Shown here piece after piece: positions 25,090 through 35,103 of a stretch of DNA of 64,000 bases (position 1 is its first letter; every line of letters begins with the position of its first letter). Source of the stretch: Blasia pusilla (taxonomy: Eukaryota; Marchantiophyta; Marchantiopsida; Blasiales). The notes beneath the pieces are model-generated. The model was not told the origin of the DNA and made no database searches. It saw only the letters and a program-made list of their open reading frames with translations. A program made the position numbers and the translations under genes. The DNA is taken from positions 21,576,001-21,640,000 of the forward strand of contig CM114271.1 in assembly GCA_050084515.1 (NCBI GenBank), written 5' to 3'.

Positions 25090-25480
25090 CCATATTTATT
25101 CATTCATCTCAAATTCTTCTTGATCATTTAATAATTCCCAAAGTGGTGGTTTGATTGGATATGGAGTGAAGATTGATGGTCTAAGAATATCATATCTTAA
25201 GAATAATACGTGGAAGACATTATAAATTTTCATATATAAAGGAAGTTTTAACTTGTGCACCACTTGTCCAATGTGCTTTAAGATAAGAAAATAATTGATA
25301 AAATGTGCATTCATCTTATGAACATCCATTACAAGTTAGTGATAGATAACCATAATTTATCTCCTATAGAGAACTCCTCGTAACGACCATGGATCTGTAT
25401 CGAAACCTATTTACTTCACTCAATTTCAACTATTTGAGCTTTTTCCTTTTCTTGAACTAGTCCCTTTCAAATATGTTGTG
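25090..25480 (-). pseudogene. Chromovirus-type gypsy integrase C-terminal fragment
   Basis: On the minus strand the frame reads KHIGQVVHKLKLPLYMKIYN followed by VFHVLFL, the conserved end of plant Ty3/gypsy integrases (family form: ...Y.L.LP...IHNVFHVS.L). A stretch resembling the upstream RR..F..GD segment lies in other frames to about 25,480. Stops are frequent. It is a different lineage from the methyltransferase-carrying element and lies on the opposite strand. Confidence 0.7.
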
Positions 25481-25552
25481 TAGAGTTCTCCGTTGTACTA
25501 ATATCTTAAGTAGCATTATCAAGGAGATCTTGTTTGGAAAAACTTATCACTA

Positions 25553-25635
25553 TATGTGGATACTCTCCATAAATCAAAAGGATAATATTGCTTACACTAT
25601 GTGGATACTCTCCATACATCAAAAGAATAATATTG
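25553..25635. repeat. 45-bp tandem duplication
   Basis: The unit beginning tatgtggatactctccat occurs at 25,553 and again at 25,598, with few differences, inside the decayed integrase-bearing region. Confidence 0.9.
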
Positions 25636-25639
25636 TTTT

Positions 25640-27320
25640 AGTGCAAGCTATGTGAGAGTTTCCATAGGAAAACTCAATAATGACAATAATCAATCCCACT
25701 TCTCGAGAATGAAAGCTTTGAACATGTTCTCAATCATGCGGATTTGACCATCTAATTATGAGAGATATGTAGTTGATATTGTCAATTGTCTTTTGACAAA
25801 ACCAAACAAAGTGCACCACAATAAGTTTATGAAAGCCTGATCTAACATCCCTATCTTGGATAATCCATGTTACGTAATGAAATTCACTAGAGACAACATC
25901 TTATATGCCTTTTATGAATGTATGACTTAACTATGCACCCAAATCAAGAATTCTAGACCTTCATTGAAAGAACAAACCACATCCATGAGAACCAATGGCA
26001 TAAATATTTGGAATCAAAATGTGAAGATGCTATTGGGTGCCATGTAACGGCTGCATGCATGGAAGGGGTCCCATAACCTTCTAAACTTCACATGGACCAT
26101 AAATATAATTCACTTTTCTTGCCCTATTGTATTATGTCTCTAAAACATAAAAAAAGTTCCGCATATAAAGTCTCCCCGAAATTTCTTTTTCTTCTCCCCA
26201 TTTCAAAATTAGGTTGATGTCTTTCCTTCACCCAAATTGAAAATACAACCCTTTAAAAAAAATTGGACCCTTCTTTTATTACATAACGATCTCTCTTTCT
26301 TTTGAAACTATTTTAATACAAATTTCACCATCTCATAAATTATGAAAAACATACCACTAGATGAATTTTGAAGAGGAAAAGGTGTTCCCTACTTGAGGTG
26401 CAACTCATCCACATTATAGAATAATTTTTGAGAAAAATTAAGTGAAACATAGTGAAACGTACCAACTAACCCAGTTTGTATATGAAAAGGAGAGACATAT
26501 GAGCATCGATGTACTGAGAGAAGCAAAAATTTCTCTTAGTTGATGCCTACGAAGTACGAAGACTTTCCAAATTTGCGCCAATGAATCTATACTCTTATTG
26601 AAATATGGGGGTTACTATGTCTGGAAAGAAGAAGAAAAGTACCGTCTATAAGAAGTGAAGTCTTATTTTTTAAAAAAATGCCAGTGAGAGTTACTTCTTG
26701 GATCGAGATCCTCTCTATTTTTGCTTCTAAAGTCCTCTTTATTTTTGCCTCTAAAGTAATATAACTTATTCTTGAATGAGACAAGAAAGGCTAAAGGAAC
26801 TTTCGAATGTCCCTATTATTGTGATGAAGATCTGATTGTGTTTTATTCGCAGGGACACATGTCAATTAGGTAATTTAAGACAACCCTTTTTAAGTGACCA
26901 AATTTAGTATCATATGTGTTTCGTACCGGGCTCCGGGACGGCCTTAAATCAACAACGCTTTCAAATGCGGAGGGGGTTATCAGAGGAAGTGAAGGAGAAG
27001 CACGACGATTGAAGGTGCAACGCCAAATTGAAGGAGCGTTAGATTGTATGTGGTAAAAATCTTCACCAAAGCTTTGATTTTATTGTTCGAATGGCTCCAA
27101 TTTTTCTGGAATTTACGTCAGGGCCAGATCACTATGATTGTGGAATTTTTGTAAGAAGATGACTTGCAATCATGGTACCATTACTAAGGCGACTGTCTGT
27201 GCTCCTGACTTCTGGCAGTTCCTTTCGAAACCAAGCTTGGGTTGCCATTTCATCGGTTGATGATTCCACTCGCATAGAGTTGGTTCTCCAACATTTTCAC
27301 CTCACGCACACACTTTTATA
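25640..27320. other. AT-rich intergenic, no gene seen
   Basis: Some stretches to about 25,900 may be further decayed gypsy integrase on the minus strand. From about 26,000 to 27,320 I see no coding sequence or repeat structure. Confidence 0.4.
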
Positions 27321-27324
27321 ACCT
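27321..27324. repeat. Left target-site duplication (ACCT)
   Basis: ACCT directly precedes the TG start and is repeated directly after the CA end at 37,277-37,280. If the element ended one base earlier the repeat would be AACCT (5 bp). Confidence 0.75.
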
Positions 27325-27804
27325 TGTCACATCTGAGTAGCCGATAGGCCGAGATCTATCGTGGATAGGGCGTAGGAGCCAGCGGACTATCTTGAGTGTA
27401 ACTTTGTCCCACGGTGTCGGATGAGGTTGAGGATAGGTCCATTGTGTCAGGAACGTCGTTCTTGACAACTTTCATATTGAGGTTTTTTACAGCCGGGTGA
27501 CTTGTTGACCAGGTCACCCGCCCCTCGTAACCTGTGTGCGCAGGTTACCAAGGGAAGGGCTATTTTTAGGGGAAGAGCCTTTTGGCTCCTCCCAACCCTA
27601 TATAAGAGAGGAAGATGGCTTTCCTAAGCCATCTTTCTCATGTTGGACCGTTGGAGCACCTCCCTTGTATGTGTGTGAGCTAGGACTAGGGTGCTAGCGT
27701 CCGGATTCCTTGATAGCACAAGGTGGACGAGGCTCGATATGCCAATGTAGATTGAGGAGTGGAGTTTTAGGCTGGGTGTGCAATTTTTATTACTCTTTAT
27801 TTTT
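27325..27804 (+). repeat. Terminal block B1 (left end, promoter-bearing)
   Basis: About 480 bp matching block B2 at 36,666-37,138 with scattered substitutions and a few indels. It contains a TATA box (tatataag, 27,599-27,606) and a strong hairpin just after it. Block A, which follows B at the right end, is missing here: sequence after 27,804 is unrelated to A. Confidence 0.9.
27599..27635 (+). promoter_or_regulatory. TATA box and downstream hairpin of the retrotransposon promoter
   Basis: TATATAAG at 27,599-27,606 is followed by a perfect hairpin at 27,612-27,635 (10-bp arms aagatggctt/aagccatctt, 4-nt loop). Both are kept unchanged in B2 (TATA at 36,933). The hairpin falls about where transcription would start, so it would sit at the 5' end of the genomic RNA. 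Confidence 0.65.
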
Positions 27805-29405
27805 ACATGAGAAAGATGGCAGGGGGATGGTGGGAATTCGTTGTTTGCAGGTAGGCAAGCGAGTTGCCTTGGTCGGGAGCCCCTGGAGATGTGTGTGTGA
27901 CATTTTGTGTGTCATTTTTCTGTTCGGAAGGCCGTGGGCGGAAGCACTGTCCGTTTTTCTCAGATTTTGCCGGTGCGGATTGATGGGGGACAGCAGTAGG
28001 GTGTAGCGCAGGTTGTGTCGACAGGAGTAACGTCGTCTTATAGCGCGTGGAATGTCGGGAGTACCCAGGGAGAAGAGTTAGAACTTGCAGCCGCCAGGGG
28101 GCTGTCAAGTAAAGGGCGGCTAGGTTAGGTCGCCAAGGCTAGGCGACGGACGCTTGACGGGCGCGACGGCAGCAGCAACAACAGCGAGGGCGCGGACGGC
28201 GAAAGAATGCGCGGAAAGGCGGACGGGAGAGAATGGATGGGCGAGAGGTGCCCCCTCACTCCCGCATTTACTCCTTACCCCCCCTCGGCGCATTTACAAG
28301 GGCTGCATAGGGCCGCGGGTCCTTCCCCCCCCCCTCCCCTCCCTCTCCCGCACTTGGGGAGGGCCGCATGGGCCGCGGGCCCTCCCCTCCCTCCGTTGTT
28401 CTCCCGCAGGTTGGGGGGCCAAGGGATGACCCCCCCCCCCGGGCGCATTTACAAGGGCCGCATAGGGCCGCGTGTCCTTCCCCTCCCCCTCCCCTACCTT
28501 TCCCGCACTTGGGGAGGGCCGCATAGGGCCGCGGGCCGTCCCCTCCCTCCGTTGTTCTCCCGCAGGTTGGGGGGCCAAGGGCCGACCCACATAGTAAGGG
28601 GAGCTATGTGGTTGAGCGGGCTTGTACGCAAAATTTGCAAAGTGAGATTTTGCACGGAGATTATTTTTGGAAGACTGAACTGACTGTCGGCAAGGTGGGT
28701 GAGTTACCACAGACAGTTTGCGGGGGAGAGTTGACGATGGAGTATCTGTTGACGGGAGGATCGACGTGTTGGTCGAGGAGAGTGTTGTGTTGCGGAGATT
28801 GTCATCTCATGACGAGGAGTGCATGTTGACGGTGCAGCAGGTTGGAGGGCGTGATCAGGTTACCCATTCCAGTCCCTTTTCCCGCACTTGTCGTGTGTGA
28901 TTGAGAGTGCTGGGTATCGGGTAGTAGCTGGTGCTAGATGGGTGCAGTGATGGTGACGAGTGTAGATTCTTTTCATGTGTAGCATGTTGGTGGATATACG
29001 GCGGTTTCCGAGTAGGGGTCGCGTGTATGACCCGAGAGAGTGTCGCTAGGTTAGGTAAGCAATTGGGAGGCTCATGGTGAGCCCTAGTGTTGAGCGTGCG
29101 TGAGGCCGGGTATGTCATCACGGGATTGACGTTAGCATAGGTGAGCTAGTGAGGCGTGTGGGAGACTCTCGGTGAGTCTGAGTGCTTGAGCGGGTGAGAC
29201 AGGGTTTGTCATCACGGCGTTCTTCCAGGGTTCGGAAGAACGGGGTAGTGCGAGCAATGGTAGTGGTGTGTCACTGAGTGGAGTGAGATACCGAGGAGTT
29301 ACCAGTGAGGAGCTCCCTCGACATCCATCCGTGACTGGATCGTCATCACTGGACACTGAGTCTGGTGACGAGATCACCGATAGAGACAGTAGTACTTGGT
29401 AGGAG
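27805..29405 (+). other. Retrotransposon leader, 1.6 kb, no clear primer-binding site
   Basis: No sequence complementary to the 3' end of initiator tRNA-Met (TGGTATCAGAGC) lies after block B1. Short TGG-starting stretches at about 27,818-27,835 could prime from another tRNA but I cannot assign one. A GC-rich repeat pair occupies 28,280-28,587. Open frames here look like chance. Confidence 0.4.
28280..28587 (+). repeat. Two GC-rich tandem repeats of about 155 bp in the element leader
   Basis: Unit 1 begins at about 28,280 and unit 2 at about 28,431. Each runs gcgcatttacaaggg, then gcatagggccgcg, a C-rich tract, cccgcacttggggagggc, and ccgttgttctcccgcaggtt. The G and C content is far above the rest of the window. 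Each unit has alternating C-runs and G-runs that could fold strongly in RNA. Confidence 0.9.
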
Positions 29406-30603
29406 ATGGACGACATGGGCCATCGGGGCATGCGTCGTTTCTCGGGTGCAGTGGGCACCATCGACTTAGATGATTTCATCCAAGAGCTCGATACATGGTG
29501 CGACTTCCAGGAGATACGGACCCCGACACGGGTCAACCCTTTCATGGCATGGAAGGGGTTGTTCCAGCACTTGGAGGGTCCTCCGAGGGATGACTACATG
29601 GAGTTTCAATCACTATATTCAATAGAGATTGATGCATGGAGGATGTATTGGGCTCCAGGGTATGTGTCCACTAGTGGTCGCAAGGCATATGATGGGATTG
29701 TGAGAGGAGAGAGACCCACACCATCAACCCGGAGACTAGATGGAGAGGAGGGGAGTGAGACAGGCGATGTGGCAGAGACCTCTGGTGGTAGAGGGCCACC
29801 CAGCTTCAGCCCCACAGTGGAGTTCTTCCGAAAGTTGAGGAAGAGCTACCAGGGCGTACGCATCGACAAGCTAAAGAGTCTACATGATTTTCAGTGACGA
29901 TCGGGTGAGAGTCTGAGAGAGACATTCACATGCATGAGGAGGCTGATCATTGCTACGTTTGGAGTGACTGAGGTGCAATCAGTCCAGTATTGGTACGGGG
30001 TTCTCGACCGAGAACTACGGAGGAGAGTCCGAGATGCGGTGCTGATTCACACCGCGAAGCCCACATTGAAGGTGGTCTTTGAGTTGTCTGAGCGTATTGA
30101 GCTCAACATGAGTGAGGAGCAGGTAGTGGCCGCTGGATTTTCTCGAGAGTCGACGGGTCCACGAGCGACGGTGACCCCACAGGTGCCACAACGAGCACCA
30201 GTACCACGGGAGCGGGCCAGTGTGCCTAGAGAGCAGGGCGGGTACCGTGAGCCTATGAGGCAACGACCCGCACCTACATATGTTGCCCAACAGGGACCAA
30301 TGTGGTCTTGTTGGACGTGTGGAGGGGCCCATAGGCAGAGAGAGGCGCCACAAAGATGGGAGAGGACCACCAGCGCCTCCGATTGCTCAGGAGCCACAGA
30401 GGATGGCCCCACCACAGCACCAGTGTGACCATTGCCACAGATATGGTCACACTAGGGATAGATGTTTTGACCTTCGCCGAGGGGCACGTCCAAAGGTAGG
30501 CCGAGGGCCTGGAAGCGGTTGTCCTAGAGGAGGTCGGGGAGTTCTTCCTGGACGTGGTGGTAGAGGACCACCACCAGCCAGAGGAGATGGAGCAGAGCTC
30601 TAG
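29406..30603 (+). pseudogene. Gag polyprotein with zinc knuckle (one stop, one frameshift)
   Basis: The capsid-like part runs from 29,406 (TIDLDDFIQELDTWCDFQ) to a TGA at 29,895, then continues in the same frame to about 30,340 (RRLIIATFGVTEVQSVQYWY). An atypical first knuckle (CWTCGGAHRQ) lies at about 30,307. The frame then changes, and the canonical CCHC knuckle CDHCHRYGHTRDRC sits at 30,424-30,465, followed by a basic Arg/Gly-rich tail to 30,603. In the degenerate copy the first knuckle ends in Cys, so its loss here is probably due to the indel. Gag packages the RNA and forms the particle. Confidence 0.85.
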
Positions 30604-30995
30604 AGCCGGCACTTCTCTCACGATCGATCGGTTGGAGGAGAGGATTGCTGCCGCCATGACGATGATGCGGCTTAGGAAGGCACGGAGTGCGGCGGCTAGT
30701 GTGACTCGGCTTCTACCTCTTACCCCGACCCAGTGAGGATCTCGCCAATATAGGATTCATGTGTAGTGCGGCCCAGGTTGAGGCGGTGCGCAGTGGTGAC
30801 TGGGAGTCTTTGGAGAGGCACCGAGCCATCGAGAGGTGGAGTTGAGATTGACCCACCGAGGGGACCGATGGGCGGCAGCCAGGGTTCCACGATGCGTTCA
30901 CATTGTCGGAGGCACTACACACACCATCGATGGTGCCTCGACGACCAACGGTGCCTACACTTCAGGCACCTACGTCGACGTCATGACGACTTGGA

Positions 30996-31837
30996 GTGAC
31001 AACTCCTATGCCGGCTCGAGTGGAGTCTGTGTCGACCATAGTGTTGGAGGTGGCCACCAGAGTGAGTCAGACTCCGCTATTTTCCGCCATAGAGTTGGCG
31101 ACGTTGGGAGTTGGACCAGCTGAGATGTTCTGGTTGGCCGCCACGTTGTGTGAGCGTGGAGAGATGATTGCTTCTTGTTCAGAGGTAGTTGAGGAGGTGG
31201 TGGACTTGCCCTCGAGCGGTCTTTGGCCGGGACGTTCCCCACGAGTCATGGCATCGGCGACGGCACGCGGTTGGTAGATATGCCAACTCGACCGGCCATA
31301 GAGCGAGCAGTGGTGACACCTGGAGTAGTGTTACTGGATAATCGAGCTGGAGTATTTCGCTTGGTTAGTCCGACGGGGATGGTATACCACCCGCAACGCG
31401 TCCTTCTTGATTTGGGAGCGCAACCCTTGATGTTAGGGAAGGCGGCGTGTTTAGCGTTGGGGTTACGGAAGGCCGACATTGAGCCTTGTCCCTTCCAGAT
31501 ATAGACCTCGATTGGGGGCATATCACCCACTCAGTATATGACCCGACGGGAGATTGTTGTCCGAGTCCAGCCAGAGCATGCGACGGATAGTGCTATGGTG
31601 TGCACACGTGCGATTACGACACCAGCTGAGTCGTACGATGTGTTGGTGGGGAGTACAGTGTTATATCCCCTAGGATTCATCCTTGACTTGTGGGAGGAGA
31701 CCGTTGCTTATCGGCCAGGATGGCGGTCACGTGACGGCCGGATGAGTCAGTTACCTGTGCAGTTTGCGGGACGAGGTGGTCGATCACGAGGCGAGTCTGT
31801 GACCATATTGGCGGCTTTCACAGGTAGTGTTAGCTAG
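30996..31837 (+). pseudogene. Retroelement aspartic protease region
   Basis: A linker frame from 30,996 to about 31,250 (EEVVDLPSSG) changes frame into the protease-like core (31,300-31,501; LLDLGAQPLMLGK, with Asp at 31,409). After TAG at 31,502 the same frame continues (YDVLVGSTVLYPLGFILDLW, about 31,630) to TAG at 31,835. The active-site triplet is DLG rather than DSG or DTG. Gypsy protease would mature the polyprotein; whether this one is active is doubtful. It is in frame with the methyltransferase that follows. Confidence 0.72.
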
Positions 31838-31846
31838 CCAGGAGAG

Positions 31847-33340
31847 TTGTCGGAGGGGAACGCACATGCGAAGGATGTCCCAGTAGCGGATAGTCCCGCG
31901 GAGAGACATGCCATGGCGGGTGTCTCTTCCTATGTTGGCGAGGCCTCTTCACCATTGTGGGGTACGACTTGGGAGCTACAGAGGAGTGCCAACGACCTTG
32001 TGAGGCAAGCGTGGAGTCATGTTTTTATCCCAGAGCAGCGAGAGTCACGTGGTGATCGGGCTCTTGGAGTGGAGACGATGACCCCACTAGATACCACACC
32101 TGTTGTGTGGCAGTGCCCAGAGGAGGGTGTTAGGGTATTAGATCTCTTCGGAGGGATTAGCACCGGATTGGCTGCCATATTGCAGGCGGGCATACTGGTG
32201 CATCAGTTTCTTTATGTGGAGAGAGATGAGACCGCGCGGCGAGTATCATTACGTCACGTGGCAAGATTGGTCCAGAGGTATCCTGAGTTGTTGCCGGTAT
32301 CTGCAGTACGGGGATATCAGCATACGCTACCCACCGATATCTCTTTGGTGGGGGTGCAGGATCTGGATGGAGTTGGCACCATTCATTTGGTGATTGCTGG
32401 ATGGCCATGTCAGGGTCATTCATCAGCTGGCCGAGGATTTGGATTGCAGGATCCGAGGTCAGGGATGTTTTGGGAGATGTTGCGAGTAGTACGACACTTG
32501 CAGGAGAGTCAGATATGTTCTCCAGCGTACATTTTGGAGAACGTGCCATTGTTGGGAGACACTCGTGCACGTGTGATGACGAGTGTACATCAGGTGAGGT
32601 CCTGGTTGGGACCTACTGTGTTGTTAGATGCAGCGAGAGTTGGGTCACGTGCCCACCGTCCACGACTGTGGTGGACGAACCTGATACCATCAGAGGTACT
32701 GAGTCGAGCATACAGTGGAGTCCAGAGAGCACCACATCTCATAGTGGATGCTATTTTGGGCTCAGGGCGTCGATCTCAAGTGGTGACACGGGATAATAGA
32801 CCACCGTTGGCCATGGCCAATAGGGTGGGGGAGTTGAGGGCAGCCTTACCTACGTTGGTGAGCTTCCCAACATCCCATGCCTTTCGTCAGGGAGGGCCAA
32901 GCATGATTTGGGATGAGGTGACCGGAGTATTGGAGGAGCCTATAGCAGATGAGCGCGAGCGCGCCATGGGGTTCACTACCGGTACTACGACGGTGCCAGG
33001 GATGACTGAGGCATCACGGAGACAGGTGTTGGGTCAGACGATGGACCTCAACTGTCTCACATGGATAGTCAGCCTAGGTATGGCTGAGCAGAGACGGATG
33101 CGAGTGTCATCCATGCCGTCACGTCCACGAGTTGGACCATTGCCTCACGAGTGGTCAATACAGGCATTGGTCGGGGGCGAGATGAGGAGAGATAGGCACC
33201 CATGGACTTCCTGGGACGTCGTTCAAGCAGAGAGTGCGAAGGCGGCTAGAGTAGCACATGTTCATTTTTCAGATGTGGAGCATGGTGTAGGAGGTCAGAG
33301 TGGAGTGGGTGTTGCGGAGGTGGCTAGCGTTGCTACATAG
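31847..33340 (+). CDS. C5-cytosine DNA methyltransferase domain inside the retrotransposon polyprotein
   Basis: The uninterrupted frame is 497 codons. Motif I is VRVLDLFGGISTG (residues 95-107, SAM binding), followed by the acidic VERDE (124-128). Motif IV is VIAGWPCQGHSSAGRG with catalytic Cys188. Motif VI is ENV (231-233). Motif VIII is VGSRAHRPRLWWTN. A target-recognition stretch spans about 280-365, motif IX is ERERAMGF and motif X is LGQTMDLNCLTW. All residues needed for catalysis and SAM binding are present. Motif order is that of eukaryotic and bacterial C5 enzymes. The motif VIII form recalls Dnmt3/DRM, while PCQ in motif IV recalls Dnmt1 and bacterial enzymes, so I leave the subfamily open. 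The first Met need not be the true start: the frame is continuous with protease (TAG at 31,835) and with reverse transcriptase (TAG at 33,338). No targeting domain such as UBA, PWWP or BAH is visible. Confidence 0.95.
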   Translation: MSEGNAHAKDVPVADSPAERHAMAGVSSYVGEASSPLWGTTWELQRSANDLVRQAWSHVFIPEQRESRGDRALGVETMTPLDTTPVVWQCPEEGVRVLDLFGGISTGLAAILQAGILVHQFLYVERDETARRVSLRHVARLVQRYPELLPVSAVRGYQHTLPTDISLVGVQDLDGVGTIHLVIAGWPCQGHSSAGRGFGLQDPRSGMFWEMLRVVRHLQESQICSPAYILENVPLLGDTRARVMTSVHQVRSWLGPTVLLDAARVGSRAHRPRLWWTNLIPSEVLSRAYSGVQRAPHLIVDAILGSGRRSQVVTRDNRPPLAMANRVGELRAALPTLVSFPTSHAFRQGGPSMIWDEVTGVLEEPIADERERAMGFTTGTTTVPGMTEASRRQVLGQTMDLNCLTWIVSLGMAEQRRMRVSSMPSRPRVGPLPHEWSIQALVGGEMRRDRHPWTSWDVVQAESAKAARVAHVHFSDVEHGVGGQSGVGVAEVASVAT

Positions 33341-33346
33341 CAACCA
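33338..33346 (+). promoter_or_regulatory. Possible stop-readthrough site between methyltransferase and reverse transcriptase
   Basis: The in-frame stop is followed by CAA and CCA (TAG CAA CCA), which fits the UAG-CAR-YYA context known from tobamovirus leaky termination. The same frame then continues into reverse transcriptase. It may equally be a mutated CAG codon. Confidence 0.35.
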
Positions 33347-33382
33347 AAGCTGGAGGTTGCGTCCTCTCCGAGTGAGGTCACG

Positions 33383-34430
33383 ATGGAGACTTGGGAGCCT
33401 GTGATAGGTCTCAAGTTGATAGGAGGAGAGCCACGGCAAGTTCATAGGTTTCTGAGAGGGCATGTCAGTTGTTTTGCCTTCAGTATGAGAGACTTGGGTA
33501 CGCTGAAGGGTCTTGGGATACGGATTGAGTTGGCTAGTGATACGCTGATCTTTCGTCGATCCTACAGGTATTCTGATATGGAGCGAGCCTTGATTCAGAT
33601 CAGGAGTCAGGACTTGTTGGAGGCAGGACTTGTGGAGTTATCACATGGGGAGTATGCATCTGCCACAGTCATGCCGGCAAAGAAGGATATGTATGGCAAT
33701 TGGACGGATAGGCGGATGTGTGGAGATTACCGTCCTATCAACCGACAGACGAGGTCAGATCGGTACGCCATGCCTACTCCTGAGGAGATCTTTGATGCGG
33801 TAGGCCATGCAAAGATCTTGAAGACTTTAGATCTCCGTCTTGGCTATCATCACTTCCTATCGAGTTGGAGGACAGGAGAAGACAACATTCTGGGGGATAG
33901 ATCGGTTTGGGAGAGATTGCTTGTATCAGTGGCGGTTCTTACCATTTGGGTTGAAGAACGCGCCTGCAGAGTTTCAAAGAGTGATGGATAGAATTCTGGC
34001 TGGCTTGGATTTTGTACGATGTTACATAGATGATATTATTATCTTCAGTTCCATGGTTGAGGAGCATGAGCGACACTTGGAGGAGGTGTTTCGGCGATTG
34101 CAGTTACATGGACTGAAGTTACATCCAGGCAAGTGCAGATTCTTTCAAGAGCAGATTGAGTACTTGGGACACACCATATACCCGAGTGGGTTAGGCGTTC
34201 AGCAGACGAAGGTAGAGGCTATTGCGCAGATTCCACGCCCTACAGATGTAAGTCGAGTCCGAGCATTTCTTGGACTAGCGAACTTCTATCGACGGTATGT
34301 CAAGGGTTTTAGTGCGATCGCAAAGCCTTTGACCTTGTTGACGAGACTTGATCAGGTTTGGTTGTGGGGAGATGATCAGGAGCGAGCATTTCAGGAGCTC
34401 AGGACAGGTTGCGTCCTCACCCATTTCTGA
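33383..34430 (+). pseudogene. Reverse transcriptase (one frameshift)
   Basis: The N-terminal part shares the methyltransferase frame (YSDMERALIQIRSQDLLEAG; MCGDYRPINRQTRSDRYAMP; LKTLDLRLGYHH). Near 33,860 the frame shifts by one and continues with DCLYQWRFLPFGLKNAPAEF, the catalytic YIDD at 34,023-34,034, LKLHPGKCRFF and FLGLANFYRRYVKGFSAIAKPL. The domain is typical of Ty3/gypsy and complete apart from the frameshift. A second break lies near 34,420. Confidence 0.93.
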
Positions 34431-35103
34431 GAGACCGGTTAGGGTCGCCCATTCGATTACATACAGTTGGAGCATGTTGGGTCTAGGAGCAGTGCTTACT
34501 CAGAGGGATGACGAGGAGAGGGAGTTCGTTGTGGCTTACGCGAGCCGATCAAACAACATTGTAGAGGCGAAGTACAGCTCCTATGAGGGAGAGTGCTTGG
34601 CTGCAGTGTGGGCCGTGGCACATTTCAGGTGCTATTTGTTCGGCAACCCTTTCACACTTATCACTGATCATCAGCCGTTGAGGTGGTTGATGGAGTCCGA
34701 CAAGCTTACGGGAAAGCTTGCCAGGTGGGCTCTATTACTACAGGAGTATGAGTTCGAGGTGGTTCATAGGCCAGGTGGGCTGAACCAGGATGCGGATGGG
34801 TTGGGTCGTAACCCATGTCCGAGTCAGAGAGACGTCACGGGAGCTCGATGGCACGGAGAGAGTGATGAGGAGATGGTGCCCGGTTGGCATGCATCTGCCT
34901 ATCTTTGTTGGTTGACTATGGTAGGTCAGCCACATGTGATGACTCCAGTGGTGGGGTTGGATGATGAGTCTTTGGATCCGGAGGTCACTGAGGAGGCGAC
35001 AGGTGGTCGTGATATCCATGACGACGTGGAGGTTGTGGAGTTCTTGCGCAGTTGCGTCATAGCGAGCACGGTGAGTGCTAGGGAGCGGGATCGGATCCTA
35101 TAG
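34431..35103 (+). pseudogene. RNase H domain and linker
   Basis: After a frame change near 34,420 the frame reads SMLGLGAVLTQRDDEEREFV, VAYASRSNNIVEAKYSSYEG, ECLAAVWAVAHFRCYLFGNP and TDHQPLRWLM, with the DA.G motif at about 34,785 (NQDADGLGRNP). The first catalytic Asp, expected just before the GLGAV segment, is not seen: the place reads YSWSMLG. The poorly conserved linker ends in TAG at 35,101. Confidence 0.88.

Noticed and set aside
31502-31837. Programmed readthrough at the TAG codons at 31,502 and 31,835
   Set aside because: Following bases (ACC TCG and CCA GGA) do not fit a known leaky context; simple mutation is more likely.
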